This document shows, piece after piece, positions 9,496 through 19,663 of a stretch of DNA of 64,000 nt. The DNA is from Polynucleobacter sp. 15G-AUS-farblos. Lineage in GTDB: Bacteria > Pseudomonadota > Gammaproteobacteria > Burkholderiales > Burkholderiaceae. Where the stretch lies: contig NZ_JACVOM010000001.1 in assembly GCF_018882445.1 (NCBI RefSeq), forward strand, positions 496,001 to 560,000. Direction: 5' to 3'. Each line of letters starts with the position of its first letter. Position 1 is the stretch's first letter. The translations under genes and the position numbers were made by a program. Under the pieces are notes generated by a model. The model worked only from the letters and a program-made list of their open reading frames with translations, was not told where the DNA came from and did no database searches.

Positions 9496-10464
9496 CTAAT
9501 CTAGCTGAGCACCTGAAGCTTTCACAATCTTGACCCATTTCGCCAACTCGTCTTTAAGTAAAGCACCTAATCTGTTAATAGGTACTGGACTTAAATCCAA
9601 GCCCTGAGCAGTGAGTTTTTCTCTCACATCAGGACGAGTCATCACCTTTTCCATCGCGGTTTGAACTTTCTTAATGACCTCCGCACTCACTCCCATTGGA
9701 GCAAACATCGCAACCCAAACCTCACCAACACAATCAGGATAAGTTTCTGCAATCGTTGGAATTTCAGGGGCTGCACTAGAGCGTTTGGCTGAGCTAATCG
9801 CAATTGCTTGCAACTTTCCAGCTTTAATGTAATTCAAAGCCGAAGGTAAGCTAGCAAATGCTAAAGGCACTTGCCCACCCAACACATCATTAATTGCGGG
9901 TGCTACACCTTTGTAGGGGATGTGTTGCATTTCAATGCTTGCACTGGTGTTAAGCATGGCGCCCAATAGGTGACTAATAGTGCCATTACCAGCAGATGCA
10001 TAAGAAAGCTCACCTGGTTTTTTCTTCGCAGCAGCAACGACATCAGCCAATGTTTTATAGGGTGATCCAGGTGGCGTTACTAATACATAGGGAGTTGCGC
10101 CGATATAGTACAAAGGTACAAAATCATTAATCGGATCAAATCCAGGGTTTTTATAAAGCGCAGGGTTGATTGCCTGAGCACTGTTAATCGTCAGCAAAAG
10201 GGTATAGCCATCTTTTGCCGATCTAGCCACACTTTGGGTGCCAATATTACCGCCCGCTCCCGGTCTATTCTCAACTACAACAGAGGCGCCAATCGCTTCA
10301 CCAAACGCTGGGGCTACTAGGCGCGCCACGATGTCATTGGTTCCACCAGCAGTTTGTGGCACCACCAAAGAAATAGGCTTACTAGGATATGTCTGTGCAG
10401 AAATCTGCGTCGCCAATAAACCGAATACAAGCGTTAATACACATTGATATATTTTATTTTTCAT
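9496..10464 (-). CDS. Bug/TctC-family substrate-binding protein
   Basis: 322 aa. A signal peptide (MKNKIYQCVLTLVFGLLATQISAQ) precedes TYPSKPISLVVPQTAGGTND and VVENRPGAGGNIG. AAGGAG stands well placed before the ATG. It lies 13 bases downstream of the TAXI gene on the same strand, so the two binding proteins may be co-expressed. No permease genes are adjacent. Confidence 0.92.
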   Translation of the reverse strand: MKNKIYQCVLTLVFGLLATQISAQTYPSKPISLVVPQTAGGTNDIVARLVAPAFGEAIGASVVVENRPGAGGNIGTQSVARSAKDGYTLLLTINSAQAINPALYKNPGFDPINDFVPLYYIGATPYVLVTPPGSPYKTLADVVAAAKKKPGELSYASAGNGTISHLLGAMLNTSASIEMQHIPYKGVAPAINDVLGGQVPLAFASLPSALNYIKAGKLQAIAISSAKRSSAAPEIPTIAETYPDCVGEVWVAMFAPMGVSAEVIKKVQTAMEKVMTRPDVREKLTAQGLDLSPVPINRLGALLKDELAKWVKIVKASGAQLD

Positions 10465-10477
10465 AATGATTGTCTCC

Positions 10478-11872
10478 TTATTTCAACTGATTTAAACGAC
10501 TACGCACATCTCCGACGTGCCCCCTTAAGTCATACAACTCTTTTGCCTCTAATCTAGATACCTTGATATTACCTACACGAAGCTCTATTGATTCAAGTTT
10601 CTTAAAGTTTTCTTCACGTAGCTCAAGATTATGGGCATTCTTATCAATAATCTTGAGCTCTTCATAGACTCTAGCCAACTTCAACTTTAATAAGAGATTA
10701 TTTAATGTTGGAAGATAGGTAAAAAGTGGAATCAAGATGACCAGCAATGGAATCAATATCTTCATGATGCGGCCCACCCAAACTGCCGTCCAAAACGGCA
10801 AGTGGCGATGCAGGAATGAGGGACCATCTTTCAGATAAATTTCTGCATCAATTTGCAAAGGAAAATCCAAACCTATGCTTGATGGGAACTCCCCTATCTT
10901 TTGCAAACGAGAATAGGATTTCAAAATATCGTAAGAAGCACCTAGGAGAAGCGAGACCATCGCAGGGCTAATAGAGTCATGCGCAACCAAGGTTGCTGTT
11001 GCAGCGAGCACCTGAATATCTTGGCGCGGTAAATCATATTCAATACTCAATAATCCTCTTGGAACGGATACCTTAGAGAGGTAAGGCAGATTGCGTGCAT
11101 AAGCATCCGCCTGATCAAAACTCATCAAACGAATGCCGGGGACGGTATAGAACTGCTGCAAAATAGGCGCCTCAGCTGCAGCCACAATAAATACGGCATC
11201 TAGCTCACCACTATTGAGTTTTTTAATGGCTTCATCAGGCTTTAATTTTTCAGCCCGAATATCTTTTTCAGTTAAGCCACTAAGCTGCAACATCGTTTGA
11301 CTTAATGCCAAAGTACCGCTGCCATCATTACCAATTGAAACGCGCTTACCTTTTAATTGACTCAGAACACGAAGTGGGCCACCCTCACCTTTAAAAGCCG
11401 TATCGCGATACCAAACCCAAACCGGCTCATAAAACATGCCAGCAATAGAAACGAGATTGGGATATTGACTGGTATTTGCCACCCCACCCTGGATCATCGC
11501 AAAGCCCACGCCAGACTTTGGATCATTCAACAAAGCCAAGTTATCCTGAGTACCACCAGTAGCTTTAATTTGTAGCGCAACGCCTTCCCCACGGAGCTCA
11601 GTCTTTAAGCGCTCACCAAACTGGTAGTAAAGACCGGTAGGAAAGCCTGTAGCCATTTCCATCGTCTTGGGCGGTGGTGGAATCAATACCCACAGGACTG
11701 CAAATAGGGCTGCCAATAGCAATAAAAAACTCAGGGCAATAGCCCAAGGGGTATATAGGTGTTTTTTTAGGGATCGCATGACTATCTCAATTCTTTTTTG
11801 CATTATGCCCCGAGCCAAGAAATTGGCAAAAGATTCAATTTGATTAAATAAATCGAGATAAGATGATGTCAT
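10478..11872 (-). CDS. TAXI-family TRAP-type solute-binding protein with membrane anchors and C-terminal coiled coil
   Basis: 464 aa. An N-terminal membrane segment (about 40-62) is followed by a periplasmic TAXI domain ([36 protein letters not shown]). A second hydrophobic segment (about 370-395) leads to a charged, helical C-terminal tail likely to be coiled coil and cytoplasmic. The two-anchor layout is unlike a free periplasmic binding protein and suggests a tethered sensor or adaptor. No TRAP permease is adjacent. The ATG at 11872 has AGAGG upstream, but it leaves only 21 bases to the divergent SDR. ATG 11782 is an alternative start. Confidence 0.82.
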   Translation of the reverse strand: MTSSYLDLFNQIESFANFLARGIMQKRIEIVMRSLKKHLYTPWAIALSFLLLLAALFAVLWVLIPPPPKTMEMATGFPTGLYYQFGERLKTELRGEGVALQIKATGGTQDNLALLNDPKSGVGFAMIQGGVANTSQYPNLVSIAGMFYEPVWVWYRDTAFKGEGGPLRVLSQLKGKRVSIGNDGSGTLALSQTMLQLSGLTEKDIRAEKLKPDEAIKKLNSGELDAVFIVAAAEAPILQQFYTVPGIRLMSFDQADAYARNLPYLSKVSVPRGLLSIEYDLPRQDIQVLAATATLVAHDSISPAMVSLLLGASYDILKSYSRLQKIGEFPSSIGLDFPLQIDAEIYLKDGPSFLHRHLPFWTAVWVGRIMKILIPLLVILIPLFTYLPTLNNLLLKLKLARVYEELKIIDKNAHNLELREENFKKLESIELRVGNIKVSRLEAKELYDLRGHVGDVRSRLNQLK

Positions 11873-11893
11873 TTAGAACCTCTAGAGACCATC

Positions 11894-12655
11894 ATGAATG
11901 CAAGTCAAATCAAAGTAGCACTTGTCACTGGCGCCGGAACCGGCATTGGAAAGGCTGCTGCAAAAGCCCTTCTTAAAGGTGGATTTCATGTTGTTCTGAC
12001 CGGCCGAAATTTGGAGCGATTACAAAAGGCGATTACTGATATTGGTGGTAATGAAAGTAACTGCTTAGCGGTAGCTTGCGATGTTGGCAAACCAGCCGAT
12101 GTCAAAGCATTATTCGCAGCACTCAAAGCAAAATTTGGCCGTATTGATGTGCTGTTTAACAATGCAGGCATGGGTGCTCCAGCAATTCCGATGGAAGAAT
12201 TAACTTACGAGCAATTTATGAATGTAGTGAACGCGAATCTGTGTGGCGCTTTCCTTTGCTCGCAAGAAGCAATTCGAATGATGAAAGCCCAAACCCCTCA
12301 AGGCGGCAGAATTATTAATAATGGCTCAATCTCTGCGCATGCCCCAAGACCTATGTCAGCACCCTACACTTCTACAAAGCATGCAATCAGTGGACTGACC
12401 AAGACGATTGCCTTAGATGGACGTCCGTTTAACATCACCTGCGGTCAAATCGATATTGGTAATGCAGCCACAGAGATGACCGAGCGAATGGCTAACGGCA
12501 TCTTGCAAGCTGACCAATCGATCAAGGTAGAACCACGTATGGATGTTACTCATGTGGGTGAAGCAGTGCTTCATATGGCGCAACTTCCCTTAGAAAGCAA
12601 CATTCTTTCGATGACCATCATGGCCACGAAAATGCCTTTTGTAGGTCGCGGCTAA
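11894..12655 (+). CDS. Short-chain dehydrogenase/reductase (SDR)
   Basis: 253 aa. Rossmann motif [10 protein letters not shown] (about 14-23), NNAGMGAP, catalytic Ser in NNGSISAH and the YTSTK catalytic pair are all present, so it should be an active NAD(P)-dependent oxidoreductase. The substrate is unknown. It is divergent from the TAXI protein and convergent with ccmI, so it is likely monocistronic. Confidence 0.9.
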   Translation: MNASQIKVALVTGAGTGIGKAAAKALLKGGFHVVLTGRNLERLQKAITDIGGNESNCLAVACDVGKPADVKALFAALKAKFGRIDVLFNNAGMGAPAIPMEELTYEQFMNVVNANLCGAFLCSQEAIRMMKAQTPQGGRIINNGSISAHAPRPMSAPYTSTKHAISGLTKTIALDGRPFNITCGQIDIGNAATEMTERMANGILQADQSIKVEPRMDVTHVGEAVLHMAQLPLESNILSMTIMATKMPFVGRG

Positions 12656-12663
12656 ACAATCAG

Positions 12664-12680
12664 CGCCAAGCTTATTGGCG
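12664..12680. terminator. Hairpin between convergent SDR and ccmI
   Basis: CGCCAA stem, five-base loop, TTGGCG. It overlaps the last codons of ccmI and lies just after the SDR stop. No U-tract follows, so an intrinsic terminator role is uncertain. Confidence 0.35.
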
Positions 12681-13865
12681 TACTTGATCCACCAGTAGTC
12701 GAACATTTTCTGTGCCGACTTGAATGGTTTTGGCTGTAGAAATCAAATCTCCAGGCTCAGGCTTAGCCATGCCTGTTTTGGAAATCCTCACCTCTACAGA
12801 AACCTCTTTTAACTTCGATAAAGGAGCACTAGGGTTCATAGCCAATGCATCATTTAGAATAAAGCGCATCGGGAATTGCGCTACAGAGGTCTTGAGTACA
12901 GCAACCGGCATACGCTCGCCTACTTGTCGAGCGATCACGAGCACAGTGTCACCCTCTTTGACCTTAGATTGGAGATCACTGGATAAGGCAATCTGACCAC
13001 TAATGACTTTTCCAGCAGCAGCTGCTACTGGAGCTTTAGCCACCATACCGCCCTTGGATCGCGCCTCAGCGATGGATGCCTCAATGCCCTTAAGCTCCTC
13101 AGAGTTTGGAGGTAATTGAGTAGCAAGCTTTTCCCAAGCTTGAACTGCAGACCGATAATTACCAGAGCTAAATGCCGCAGTCCCAGACAACCAAAGTGCC
13201 ATCAAATTATTAGGATCTAATTTCAAGGCCTGATTAATCAGGCTCAACGGTTTGCCGCTAAAGCTACCATTGGCATTAGATGCAAGCGCATCAGCGTAAT
13301 CCGCCAATAACTGGGGATCGCTGTCAATAAAATTGCCGGCACGTGCATAAGCTTTAGCCGCATCTTCATTGCGCCCTAAGACACGATAAGAACGCGCAAG
13401 CATTGTCCAACCTTTTAGATTGCTTGGATCTTTTTCCATCTTGTCAGCAAACTCGGCCACCATCTTCTCAACACCTTCTTGAGTCATTGGCTGATCACTA
13501 TTCATCTGAGCAACTTGAGTGACATCACCAAAATAAAAATACATTCCAGAGGAAAGGAGTGTGACAAACGCAAAAAGTGCAATGGCTGTTTTCTTAGTGG
13601 ACCCTAAAGTAGCGCGATCATCTTCTTCGCTGGTATCTTGAAAGAGGCGCTGACGCATCTCTGCATGAGAAATCTCGTAGTCTTCCGCTGTAATAAGTCC
13701 GGCAGTACGCTCAGCCTCTAATTTATCTAACTCTTCGCGATAGATTGCCGCATTCATTTGACGACGTGAGGTAGCCGGTACCTTTGCCGGAAATAGAAAG
13801 GGGCGCAATAGCAATAGCAAAACTAAAGCCAACAACAATATTGCAGGAATGAAAAAATTAGTCAT
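12672..13865 (-). CDS. ccmI: Cytochrome c maturation protein CcmI (CycH), TPR protein
   Basis: 397 aa. Two N-terminal membrane segments (about 5-23 and 93-110) flank a cytoplasmic loop (YREELDKLEAERTAGLI). TPR repeats follow (GWTMLARSYRVLGRNEDAAKAYARA and similar, about 150-260), then a C-terminal periplasmic domain. CcmI chaperones apocytochrome c to the CcmFH heme-ligation complex. The start overlaps the end of ccmH by eight bases. It is the last gene of the ccmABCDEFGHI run. Confidence 0.92.
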   Translation of the reverse strand: MTNFFIPAILLLALVLLLLLRPFLFPAKVPATSRRQMNAAIYREELDKLEAERTAGLITAEDYEISHAEMRQRLFQDTSEEDDRATLGSTKKTAIALFAFVTLLSSGMYFYFGDVTQVAQMNSDQPMTQEGVEKMVAEFADKMEKDPSNLKGWTMLARSYRVLGRNEDAAKAYARAGNFIDSDPQLLADYADALASNANGSFSGKPLSLINQALKLDPNNLMALWLSGTAAFSSGNYRSAVQAWEKLATQLPPNSEELKGIEASIAEARSKGGMVAKAPVAAAAGKVISGQIALSSDLQSKVKEGDTVLVIARQVGERMPVAVLKTSVAQFPMRFILNDALAMNPSAPLSKLKEVSVEVRISKTGMAKPEPGDLISTAKTIQVGTENVRLLVDQVRQ

Positions 13866-14334
13866 TAAGCCGGTCTTTTCTATCTTGATTCAGCAGCGCA
13901 TCGATCTTTTGATTATCAGCCTCTGTGAGAATGGTATTAGGCATACTTTGATTTCTACGACGTAAATACATCAGCAAGCCTGCAATACCGATCACCAAAA
14001 TAATAAATGGGCCAATCCACAGCAACCAGGTAATTGGCTTTACAGGTGGACGATAAAGTACAAAATCCCCATAACGCTCGACCATAAATGTTCTGATTTG
14101 ATCATCGCTCTTACCTTCTTGTATGAGCTTGCGAATTTCTCTACGAAGGTCATTTGCTAAATCAGATCGTGAACCAGCTAAAGATTCATTCTGGCAAACC
14201 AAGCAACGCATCTCTTCAGAGATAGAGATTAGACGCTGCTCCATCACTGGATCTTCAGCAAGTGGGGCTGCATCTTTTGCAAAGGAAGTTCCAAAACAGA
14301 GAAGAGCTGCACAGATCAGAAATAAAGACTTCAT
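13858..14334 (-). CDS. ccmH: Cytochrome c maturation thiol reductase CcmH (CycL)
   Basis: 158 aa. A signal sequence is followed by the periplasmic LVCQNES redox motif (CxxC, about 45-48) and RREIRKLIQEGKSDDQI. A C-terminal membrane helix is at about 103-125. It reduces the apocytochrome CxxCH cysteines. It overlaps ccmG by four bases (ATGA). Confidence 0.95.
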   Translation of the reverse strand: MKSLFLICAALLCFGTSFAKDAAPLAEDPVMEQRLISISEEMRCLVCQNESLAGSRSDLANDLRREIRKLIQEGKSDDQIRTFMVERYGDFVLYRPPVKPITWLLWIGPFIILVIGIAGLLMYLRRRNQSMPNTILTEADNQKIDALLNQDRKDRLND

Positions 14335-14861
14335 GATTTCTTAAGCTCGCTGACCAAGGGGTAGATCTTTTGATTTAGGATCCGAGAAGTGATGGGGCCA
14401 ATATGCTTAAATCGGATCACGCCAGCACGATCAATCACATAGGTTTCAGGAACACCATAGACGCCGTAATCGATACCCACACGTCCATTGGCGTCATAGG
14501 CTGAAAGCACATAAGGATTGCCTTGTCTTGCTAGCATCGCCAGAGCATCTTCACGCTTATCTTTGTAATCTAGACCGATCACAGGGGCAACTTGAGATTT
14601 AGCAAGTTCCACCAGTACTGGATGCTCTTCCCGACAGGCAACGCACCAAGAGGCCCAGACATTCAAAATCCATACCTGCCCCATCATGGAGGCCGGTGAA
14701 AAAGTCTTATTCGATTGCTCTAGTTGGGCAATCTCGAATGCGGGAGCCGCCTTATTAATTAAAGGGGATGGGACTTCATGGGGATCGCGGTTTAATCCAA
14801 CAGCCAAGAATCCAACTAAAACTACGAATAGTAATAGCGGAATTAAAAACTTGGCCTTCAT
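14331..14861 (-). CDS. ccmG: Thiol:disulfide oxidoreductase CcmG/DsbE
   Basis: 176 aa. An N-terminal membrane anchor is followed by a thioredoxin fold with NVWASWCVACREEHP (CxxC at about 75-78) and the cis-Pro region GVYGVPETYVID. This is the CcmG type that delivers reducing power to CcmH. Its start overlaps the end of ccmF as ATGA. Confidence 0.95.
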   Translation of the reverse strand: MKAKFLIPLLLFVVLVGFLAVGLNRDPHEVPSPLINKAAPAFEIAQLEQSNKTFSPASMMGQVWILNVWASWCVACREEHPVLVELAKSQVAPVIGLDYKDKREDALAMLARQGNPYVLSAYDANGRVGIDYGVYGVPETYVIDRAGVIRFKHIGPITSRILNQKIYPLVSELKKS

Positions 14862-16777
14862 GATATTTTGCCCTTTAACTTGATGCGATAGCGCTTATCA
14901 GAGATAGCCAATACGCCACCTAAAGCCATCAATAGGCAGCCGCCCCAAATCCAATCAACAAACGGTTTGTAGTAAACGCGTACTGCCCAAGATTGGTCGC
15001 CAAGTTCTTCGCCTAAGGAAACATAAATATCGCGCGTTAAACCCACATCAATCGCTGCCTCAGTCATCGGCATCGTAGAAGAAAAATAACTCCGCTTTTC
15101 TGGATAGAGTATGGCTTCGCTAGCACCATTTTTACTCAGCAAGAAGCTACCGCGCATGGCTGTGTAATTTGGGCCAGGAACCTGCTTAACATCTTGCAGC
15201 TGAATTTGATAACCACCAACTTGAACGGTATCTCCAGCTAGCATGCGGACATCTTTTTCTTCTTGATATGCACCTACCATAGTGACACCAATCACAAAGA
15301 CAGCGATGCCTAAATGCGCTACTTGCATTCCCATAAAGGAGCGAGTTGGCTTGCCAGTCTTTGCTTGACGAATAATCTGCAAACAACCAGAAGCGATGAC
15401 CCAAAATGCCAATAAGAACCCGATGCCTGCCAACCAGGTGAACTCACCCATGATGAGCGGAATGGTAATGCCAGCAAGGACCGCCACCACACCTGCAAGC
15501 CATAAACGCTTGAGTACTGCAATTAAATCTGTTTGCTTCCAACTGGCCCAAGGTCCAATACCCATTAATACCAGCAAAGGAATCATGATGGGCACAAACA
15601 CCGCATTAAAGTAAGGAGGCCCTACAGAAATCTTACCTAAGTGCAATGCATCGATTAAAAGTGGATACAAGGTCCCCAACAATACAGAGCCAGCTGAAAC
15701 TACCAGAAAGACATTTCCAAGCAAGATCAAGGTCTCGCGTGAGCTCAAACTAAATTTGCCACCCATCGTGCTTTTTGGAGCGCGCCATGCATAAAGAGCT
15801 AAGGATGATCCCACCACCAAAGAAAGGAAGATCAGAATAAAAATTCCGCGTTTTGGATCGGTAGCAAAAGCGTGTACTGATGTCAGCACACCAGAACGCA
15901 CCAAGAACGTTCCCAAGAGCGATAAAGAGAAAGCAGTGATAGCAAGCAACACGGTCCAACTTTTAAATCCGCCGCGCTTTTCTGTAACCGCCAAGGAGTG
16001 CAAAAGTGCTGTGCCTACCAACCAAGGAATAAATGAAGCATTCTCCACAGGATCCCAAAACCACCAACCACCCCAACCCAATTCGTAATAAGCCCACCAA
16101 GAACCTAGAGCTATACCCAGCGTTAAAAAGATCCAAGCTGCTGTTGTCCAAGGACGTGACCAGCGCGCCCATGCAGCATCTAAACGACCCGATAGCAAGG
16201 AAGCAATTGCAAATGCAAATGCAACGGAGAAGCCAACATACCCCATGTACAGCATGGGCGGATGAAAGACTAGACCTGGATCTTGCAGCAAAGGATTTAA
16301 TGAGCGGCCATCAACTGCAGCAGGCAACAATCTCGTAAACGGATTAGAGGTAGCGATGACAAATAGGAGCAATCCACTAGTAACTAAACCTAAAACGCCA
16401 ATGACTCGGGCTACCATAAACTCATCAAGTGCTTTGGATAATTGGGCAACCAAAATAGTCCAAGTGCTCAGTAAAAAAACCCAGAGTAAAAGTGATCCCT
16501 CATGACCACCCCAGACAGCGCCTAATCGATAAACAACAGGCATCTGCGAGTTGGAATGCTCCGCTACATAGAGTACTGAGAAATCATTACTATAAAAACT
16601 CCACGTCAAAGTCACAAATGCAACAGCCAGCAAGAAGAAGACGGTTTGTGCTGCTGGCCTCGCCAAGACCAACCATTCGCGACGACCCTGGTGAGCCCCT
16701 ACTAGCGGCAGCACCCCCTGGATCAGCGCAATACACAGCGCTAAAATTAAAGCGTAATGACCAAACTCAGGAATCAT
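14858..16777 (-). CDS. ccmF: Heme lyase CcmF
   Basis: 639 aa polytopic membrane protein with the tryptophan-rich WWD domain [16 protein letters not shown] and flanking His-containing loops ([11 protein letters not shown]). CcmF with CcmH and CcmI attaches heme to apocytochrome c. Length is typical. It overlaps both neighbours by four bases, so the ccm run is translationally coupled. Confidence 0.97.
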   Translation of the reverse strand: MIPEFGHYALILALCIALIQGVLPLVGAHQGRREWLVLARPAAQTVFFLLAVAFVTLTWSFYSNDFSVLYVAEHSNSQMPVVYRLGAVWGGHEGSLLLWVFLLSTWTILVAQLSKALDEFMVARVIGVLGLVTSGLLLFVIATSNPFTRLLPAAVDGRSLNPLLQDPGLVFHPPMLYMGYVGFSVAFAFAIASLLSGRLDAAWARWSRPWTTAAWIFLTLGIALGSWWAYYELGWGGWWFWDPVENASFIPWLVGTALLHSLAVTEKRGGFKSWTVLLAITAFSLSLLGTFLVRSGVLTSVHAFATDPKRGIFILIFLSLVVGSSLALYAWRAPKSTMGGKFSLSSRETLILLGNVFLVVSAGSVLLGTLYPLLIDALHLGKISVGPPYFNAVFVPIMIPLLVLMGIGPWASWKQTDLIAVLKRLWLAGVVAVLAGITIPLIMGEFTWLAGIGFLLAFWVIASGCLQIIRQAKTGKPTRSFMGMQVAHLGIAVFVIGVTMVGAYQEEKDVRMLAGDTVQVGGYQIQLQDVKQVPGPNYTAMRGSFLLSKNGASEAILYPEKRSYFSSTMPMTEAAIDVGLTRDIYVSLGEELGDQSWAVRVYYKPFVDWIWGGCLLMALGGVLAISDKRYRIKLKGKIS

Positions 16778-17208
16778 TTAGCACTTCCATTTTTTTGAGC
16801 TTGCTCTAATGCATGCTTAGCTTCTGGTGGCATGTAATTTTCATCATGCTTAGCCAAAACTTCACTGGCAATAAATTCGCCTTTGCTATCAATGCGGCCT
16901 TGAATGACCGCGCCCTTACCCTCTTTAAATAAGTCTGGAAGAATACCTGTATAGGCAACCGGAATATCCTTTGCCATATCGGTAATCACAAAGTGAACTG
17001 TCAAGCCATCCCGTTTGACAGAACCCTCTTTGACCATTCCGCCAATCCGAAATGCTTGGCCCTTGGGCGCCTTACCTGCAGCAACATCACTGGGAGTGAC
17101 ATAAAGAGCAATATTGCTATTGAGCGCATTCAAAATCAACAACGCTGCAACGCTAATGACTGCTATGGCGGCTACGATGAGTAATGCGCGCTTATGTCTT
17201 GGCTTCAC
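16774..17208 (-). CDS. ccmE: Periplasmic heme chaperone CcmE
   Basis: 144 aa. An N-terminal anchor (about 8-28) precedes an OB-fold. The heme-binding His lies in [13 protein letters not shown], the conserved HDEN-type motif. CcmE carries heme from CcmABCD to CcmF. Both ends overlap neighbours by four bases. Confidence 0.96.
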   Translation of the reverse strand: MKPRHKRALLIVAAIAVISVAALLILNALNSNIALYVTPSDVAAGKAPKGQAFRIGGMVKEGSVKRDGLTVHFVITDMAKDIPVAYTGILPDLFKEGKGAVIQGRIDSKGEFIASEVLAKHDENYMPPEAKHALEQAQKNGSAK

Positions 17209-17393
17209 TGACTACCTTTTTTATCAAATTGCTCCGCTAATACTTGTTGCTTTAGACGACGCACTACCAGTTTATTGCGAGCACGAATGACTATGGGCTC
17301 TAATAAAAGAACAAGAGCACACACACCAAAGCTGCTCCATACATATAGAGCATAACCACCCATAGCAAAAAATTCTGAGGGACTATTCCACAT
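17205..17393 (-). CDS. ccmD: Heme exporter protein CcmD
   Basis: 62 aa. It begins [21 protein letters not shown], the typical CcmD start, and has one membrane helix and a basic C-terminal tail ([13 protein letters not shown]). CcmD helps release holo-CcmE from CcmABC. The ATG shares one base with the ccmC stop (TAATG). Confidence 0.93.
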   Translation of the reverse strand: MWNSPSEFFAMGGYALYVWSSFGVCALVLLLEPIVIRARNKLVVRRLKQQVLAEQFDKKGSQ

Positions 17394-18169
17394 TAACTAT
17401 TGACCTCTTTTAATTGTCTCACCCAATCCGAATGGGCCTCACGCTCTAGAATGAGGGTGCGAACACGCATCAAACTTACCGCAATCGAATACATCCAAAA
17501 GCAGAGTGCCATTAAAAGCATGCCCCAAAGCATCGTCTGTGCCATCGCTGGCGCCTTGGTCAAGGAAACTGATGCACCCTGATGTAAGGTATTCCACCAT
17601 TTCACAGAAAAATAAATAATCGGCACATTCACAGCGCCTACCAATGCCAAGATTGCACCGGCTTTATCAGCTCTTCGTGGATTATCAATAGCAGCTTGCA
17701 GCGCAATAAATCCTAAATAGAGAAACAATAAAATTAATTCCGAAGTAAGACGAGCATCCCACACCCACCATGTACCCCACATTGGCTTACCCCAAAATGC
17801 ACCAGTCCATAAAGATAAGAAAGCCATCCATGCACCTATAGGTGCAAGTGCTTGCGCCATCATGGCAGAAAGACGCGTATTAAATATCAACCCAAGACCA
17901 GCCCAGGCAGCCATCACTAAATAGATAAACATGGACATCCATGAAGCGGGGACATGTACAAAGATGATGCGATATCCCTGCCCCTGAACTGCATCCACGG
18001 GCGCAACAAAAAAACTGATCCATAAACCAGCTATGCCAAAGATTGCTGAGAGCACCCAAAAGATTGGGATGAGCTTACCCGCCACTGGATAAAAAGTGCT
18101 TGGGCTGGATAACTTAAACCAGTTAATCCAGCGAGTATTAGAAGCAGAAATAGTATTTACTTGGCTCAT
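17393..18169 (-). CDS. ccmC: Heme export/loading protein CcmC
   Basis: 258 aa from ATG 18169. It has about six membrane helices and the WWD motif WGTWWVWDARLTSEL, with the His-containing HVPASWM loop. CcmC transfers heme to CcmE. I chose 18169 because it overlaps the ccmB stop as ATGA. An upstream in-frame ATG at 18205 would lie inside ccmB. Confidence 0.95.
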   Translation of the reverse strand: MSQVNTISASNTRWINWFKLSSPSTFYPVAGKLIPIFWVLSAIFGIAGLWISFFVAPVDAVQGQGYRIIFVHVPASWMSMFIYLVMAAWAGLGLIFNTRLSAMMAQALAPIGAWMAFLSLWTGAFWGKPMWGTWWVWDARLTSELILLFLYLGFIALQAAIDNPRRADKAGAILALVGAVNVPIIYFSVKWWNTLHQGASVSLTKAPAMAQTMLWGMLLMALCFWMYSIAVSLMRVRTLILEREAHSDWVRQLKEVNS

Positions 18170-18831
18170 TCGATTGCAATCTTTAGGGCTGCAGCACTTA
18201 CCCAAGGTACAAATGCTAAAGCCAAAATCAATAAGGCGCCCAACAATGAAAAATGGCCTGAGATATCGAGGCCCACGCTATTGGCATAAACCGCTCCGGC
18301 ACCAAAGATCAATACTGGGATATAGAGAGGCAAAATCAATAAACTCATCAAGACGCTGCCACCCCGAACCCCCAGCGTCAGAGCTGCTCCAATAGAGCCT
18401 AACAAGGACAGTACAGGGGTTCCCAGCAATAAGCTTCCCATTAATACGTACAAAGAACTGGCATCCAAGTCAAACTGAATACCGATAATGGGGGCTAATA
18501 AAACCAGGGGTAAACCACTGACTAGCCAATGTGCTGTGACTTTCCCAGCAACTAAAAGCACTAAAGACTGTGGGGTTAAGAGCAGCTGCTCCAGTGCCCC
18601 ATCTAAGTAGTCAGCTGCAAACATTCTCTGCAAACCTAGCAGGGTAGAAAGCAGTGCCGCTACCCAGAGCACTCCAGGGGCAATCTTACGCAACAAGGCA
18701 GCATCAGCACCAATTCCTAATGGGAAAAGACTCGTCACTACGACAAAGAAAAAAAGTGCCGTGAGGACCTCGCTCTTACGACGCATAACCAACAGTAAAT
18801 CGCGATGGATGATGGCAAAGAAAGCACTCAT
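18166..18831 (-). CDS. ccmB: Heme ABC exporter permease CcmB
   Basis: 221 aa with six hydrophobic helices. It starts MSAFFAIIHRDLLLVMRRKSE, typical of CcmB, and contains FAADYLDGALEQL. It pairs with the CcmA ATPase. Its start overlaps the ccmA stop by four bases. Confidence 0.95.
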   Translation of the reverse strand: MSAFFAIIHRDLLLVMRRKSEVLTALFFFVVVTSLFPLGIGADAALLRKIAPGVLWVAALLSTLLGLQRMFAADYLDGALEQLLLTPQSLVLLVAGKVTAHWLVSGLPLVLLAPIIGIQFDLDASSLYVLMGSLLLGTPVLSLLGSIGAALTLGVRGGSVLMSLLILPLYIPVLIFGAGAVYANSVGLDISGHFSLLGALLILALAFVPWVSAAALKIAIE

Positions 18832-19475
18832 AAGTCCAAGACCCTCACATGAGGAATCTGAATGTCTTGGTGACTGGTTAACACTACTAAGCCACCAGCA
18901 CCAAGATGTTCAGCAATCAGATCTTGTAAATCCTGAACTGCATTCACATCGAGCGCGTTAAAAGGCTCATCTAATATCCATAACTTGGCTTGGCGACTTG
19001 CCATGCGCGCCATTAATACTCGCCGCTTCTGTCCCGCAGACAAATATTGCACTGGGAGATCTTCACGACCACGCAAGCCAAATCGCCACAAAGTAGCGAG
19101 CGCTTGTGCTTGCGTCAAGTCAACATTGTCGAGTGCTGCATACATTTCAAGATTTTCGAGAGCCGTGAGATCCTCTTTCAGAGCATCACGATGTCCCAGA
19201 AATAAAAGATCTCGGTGGTATTGCACGGGATCCTTTGCAATCGAATCCTGCTTCCATAAGATTTCACCAGACTCAGGTTTTGATAGCCCTGTGAGAAGTC
19301 GCAATAAACTGGTTTTACCAACTCCGTTAGGGCCACGCACATGGAGACACTCACCAGATTTCACTTGGAGGTGTAGATCAGAAAATAGTTGACGTTCGCC
19401 ACGCACACAGCTCAAGGCACGTGCCTGGAGCACAAAGTCAGATTTGCTGGAGGTAGCAGAAGTAGTGGCTGTCAT
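18828..19475 (-). CDS. ccmA: Heme ABC exporter ATPase CcmA
   Basis: 215 aa. Walker A GPNGVGKTSLL (about 49-59), signature QYLSAGQKRRV and Walker B KLWILDEPFNALD are all present. CcmA powers release of holo-CcmE. It is the first gene of the ccm operon. The 188-base gap upstream holds the preceding gene's terminator and presumably the ccm promoter, which I cannot pinpoint. Confidence 0.96.
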   Translation of the reverse strand: MTATTSATSSKSDFVLQARALSCVRGERQLFSDLHLQVKSGECLHVRGPNGVGKTSLLRLLTGLSKPESGEILWKQDSIAKDPVQYHRDLLFLGHRDALKEDLTALENLEMYAALDNVDLTQAQALATLWRFGLRGREDLPVQYLSAGQKRRVLMARMASRQAKLWILDEPFNALDVNAVQDLQDLIAEHLGAGGLVVLTSHQDIQIPHVRVLDL

Positions 19476-19620
19476 GAGGAATCGTAGGCTTGAATCAAAC
19501 CACCCTTGGCATTGTCCAAGACCCTAAAGGGACTGTCAAACCAAGCAGAATGGATTTTTAAGAATATTCTCTTTTAATTCAAATGCTTATAGAATTATAA
19601 ACCCTGCTCATTTAGAAATA

Positions 19621-19644
19621 AAAAAGCACCCGAAGGTGCTTTTT
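19621..19644 (-). terminator. Intrinsic terminator after the Bug gene at 19664
   Basis: A perfect 10-bp stem AAAAAGCACC / GGTGCTTTTT with a CGAA tetraloop. The A/T tracts make it work in either direction. It separates the Bug gene from ccmA. Confidence 0.9.
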
Positions 19645-19663
19645 AGCCAAGAGGAAAGATTTA

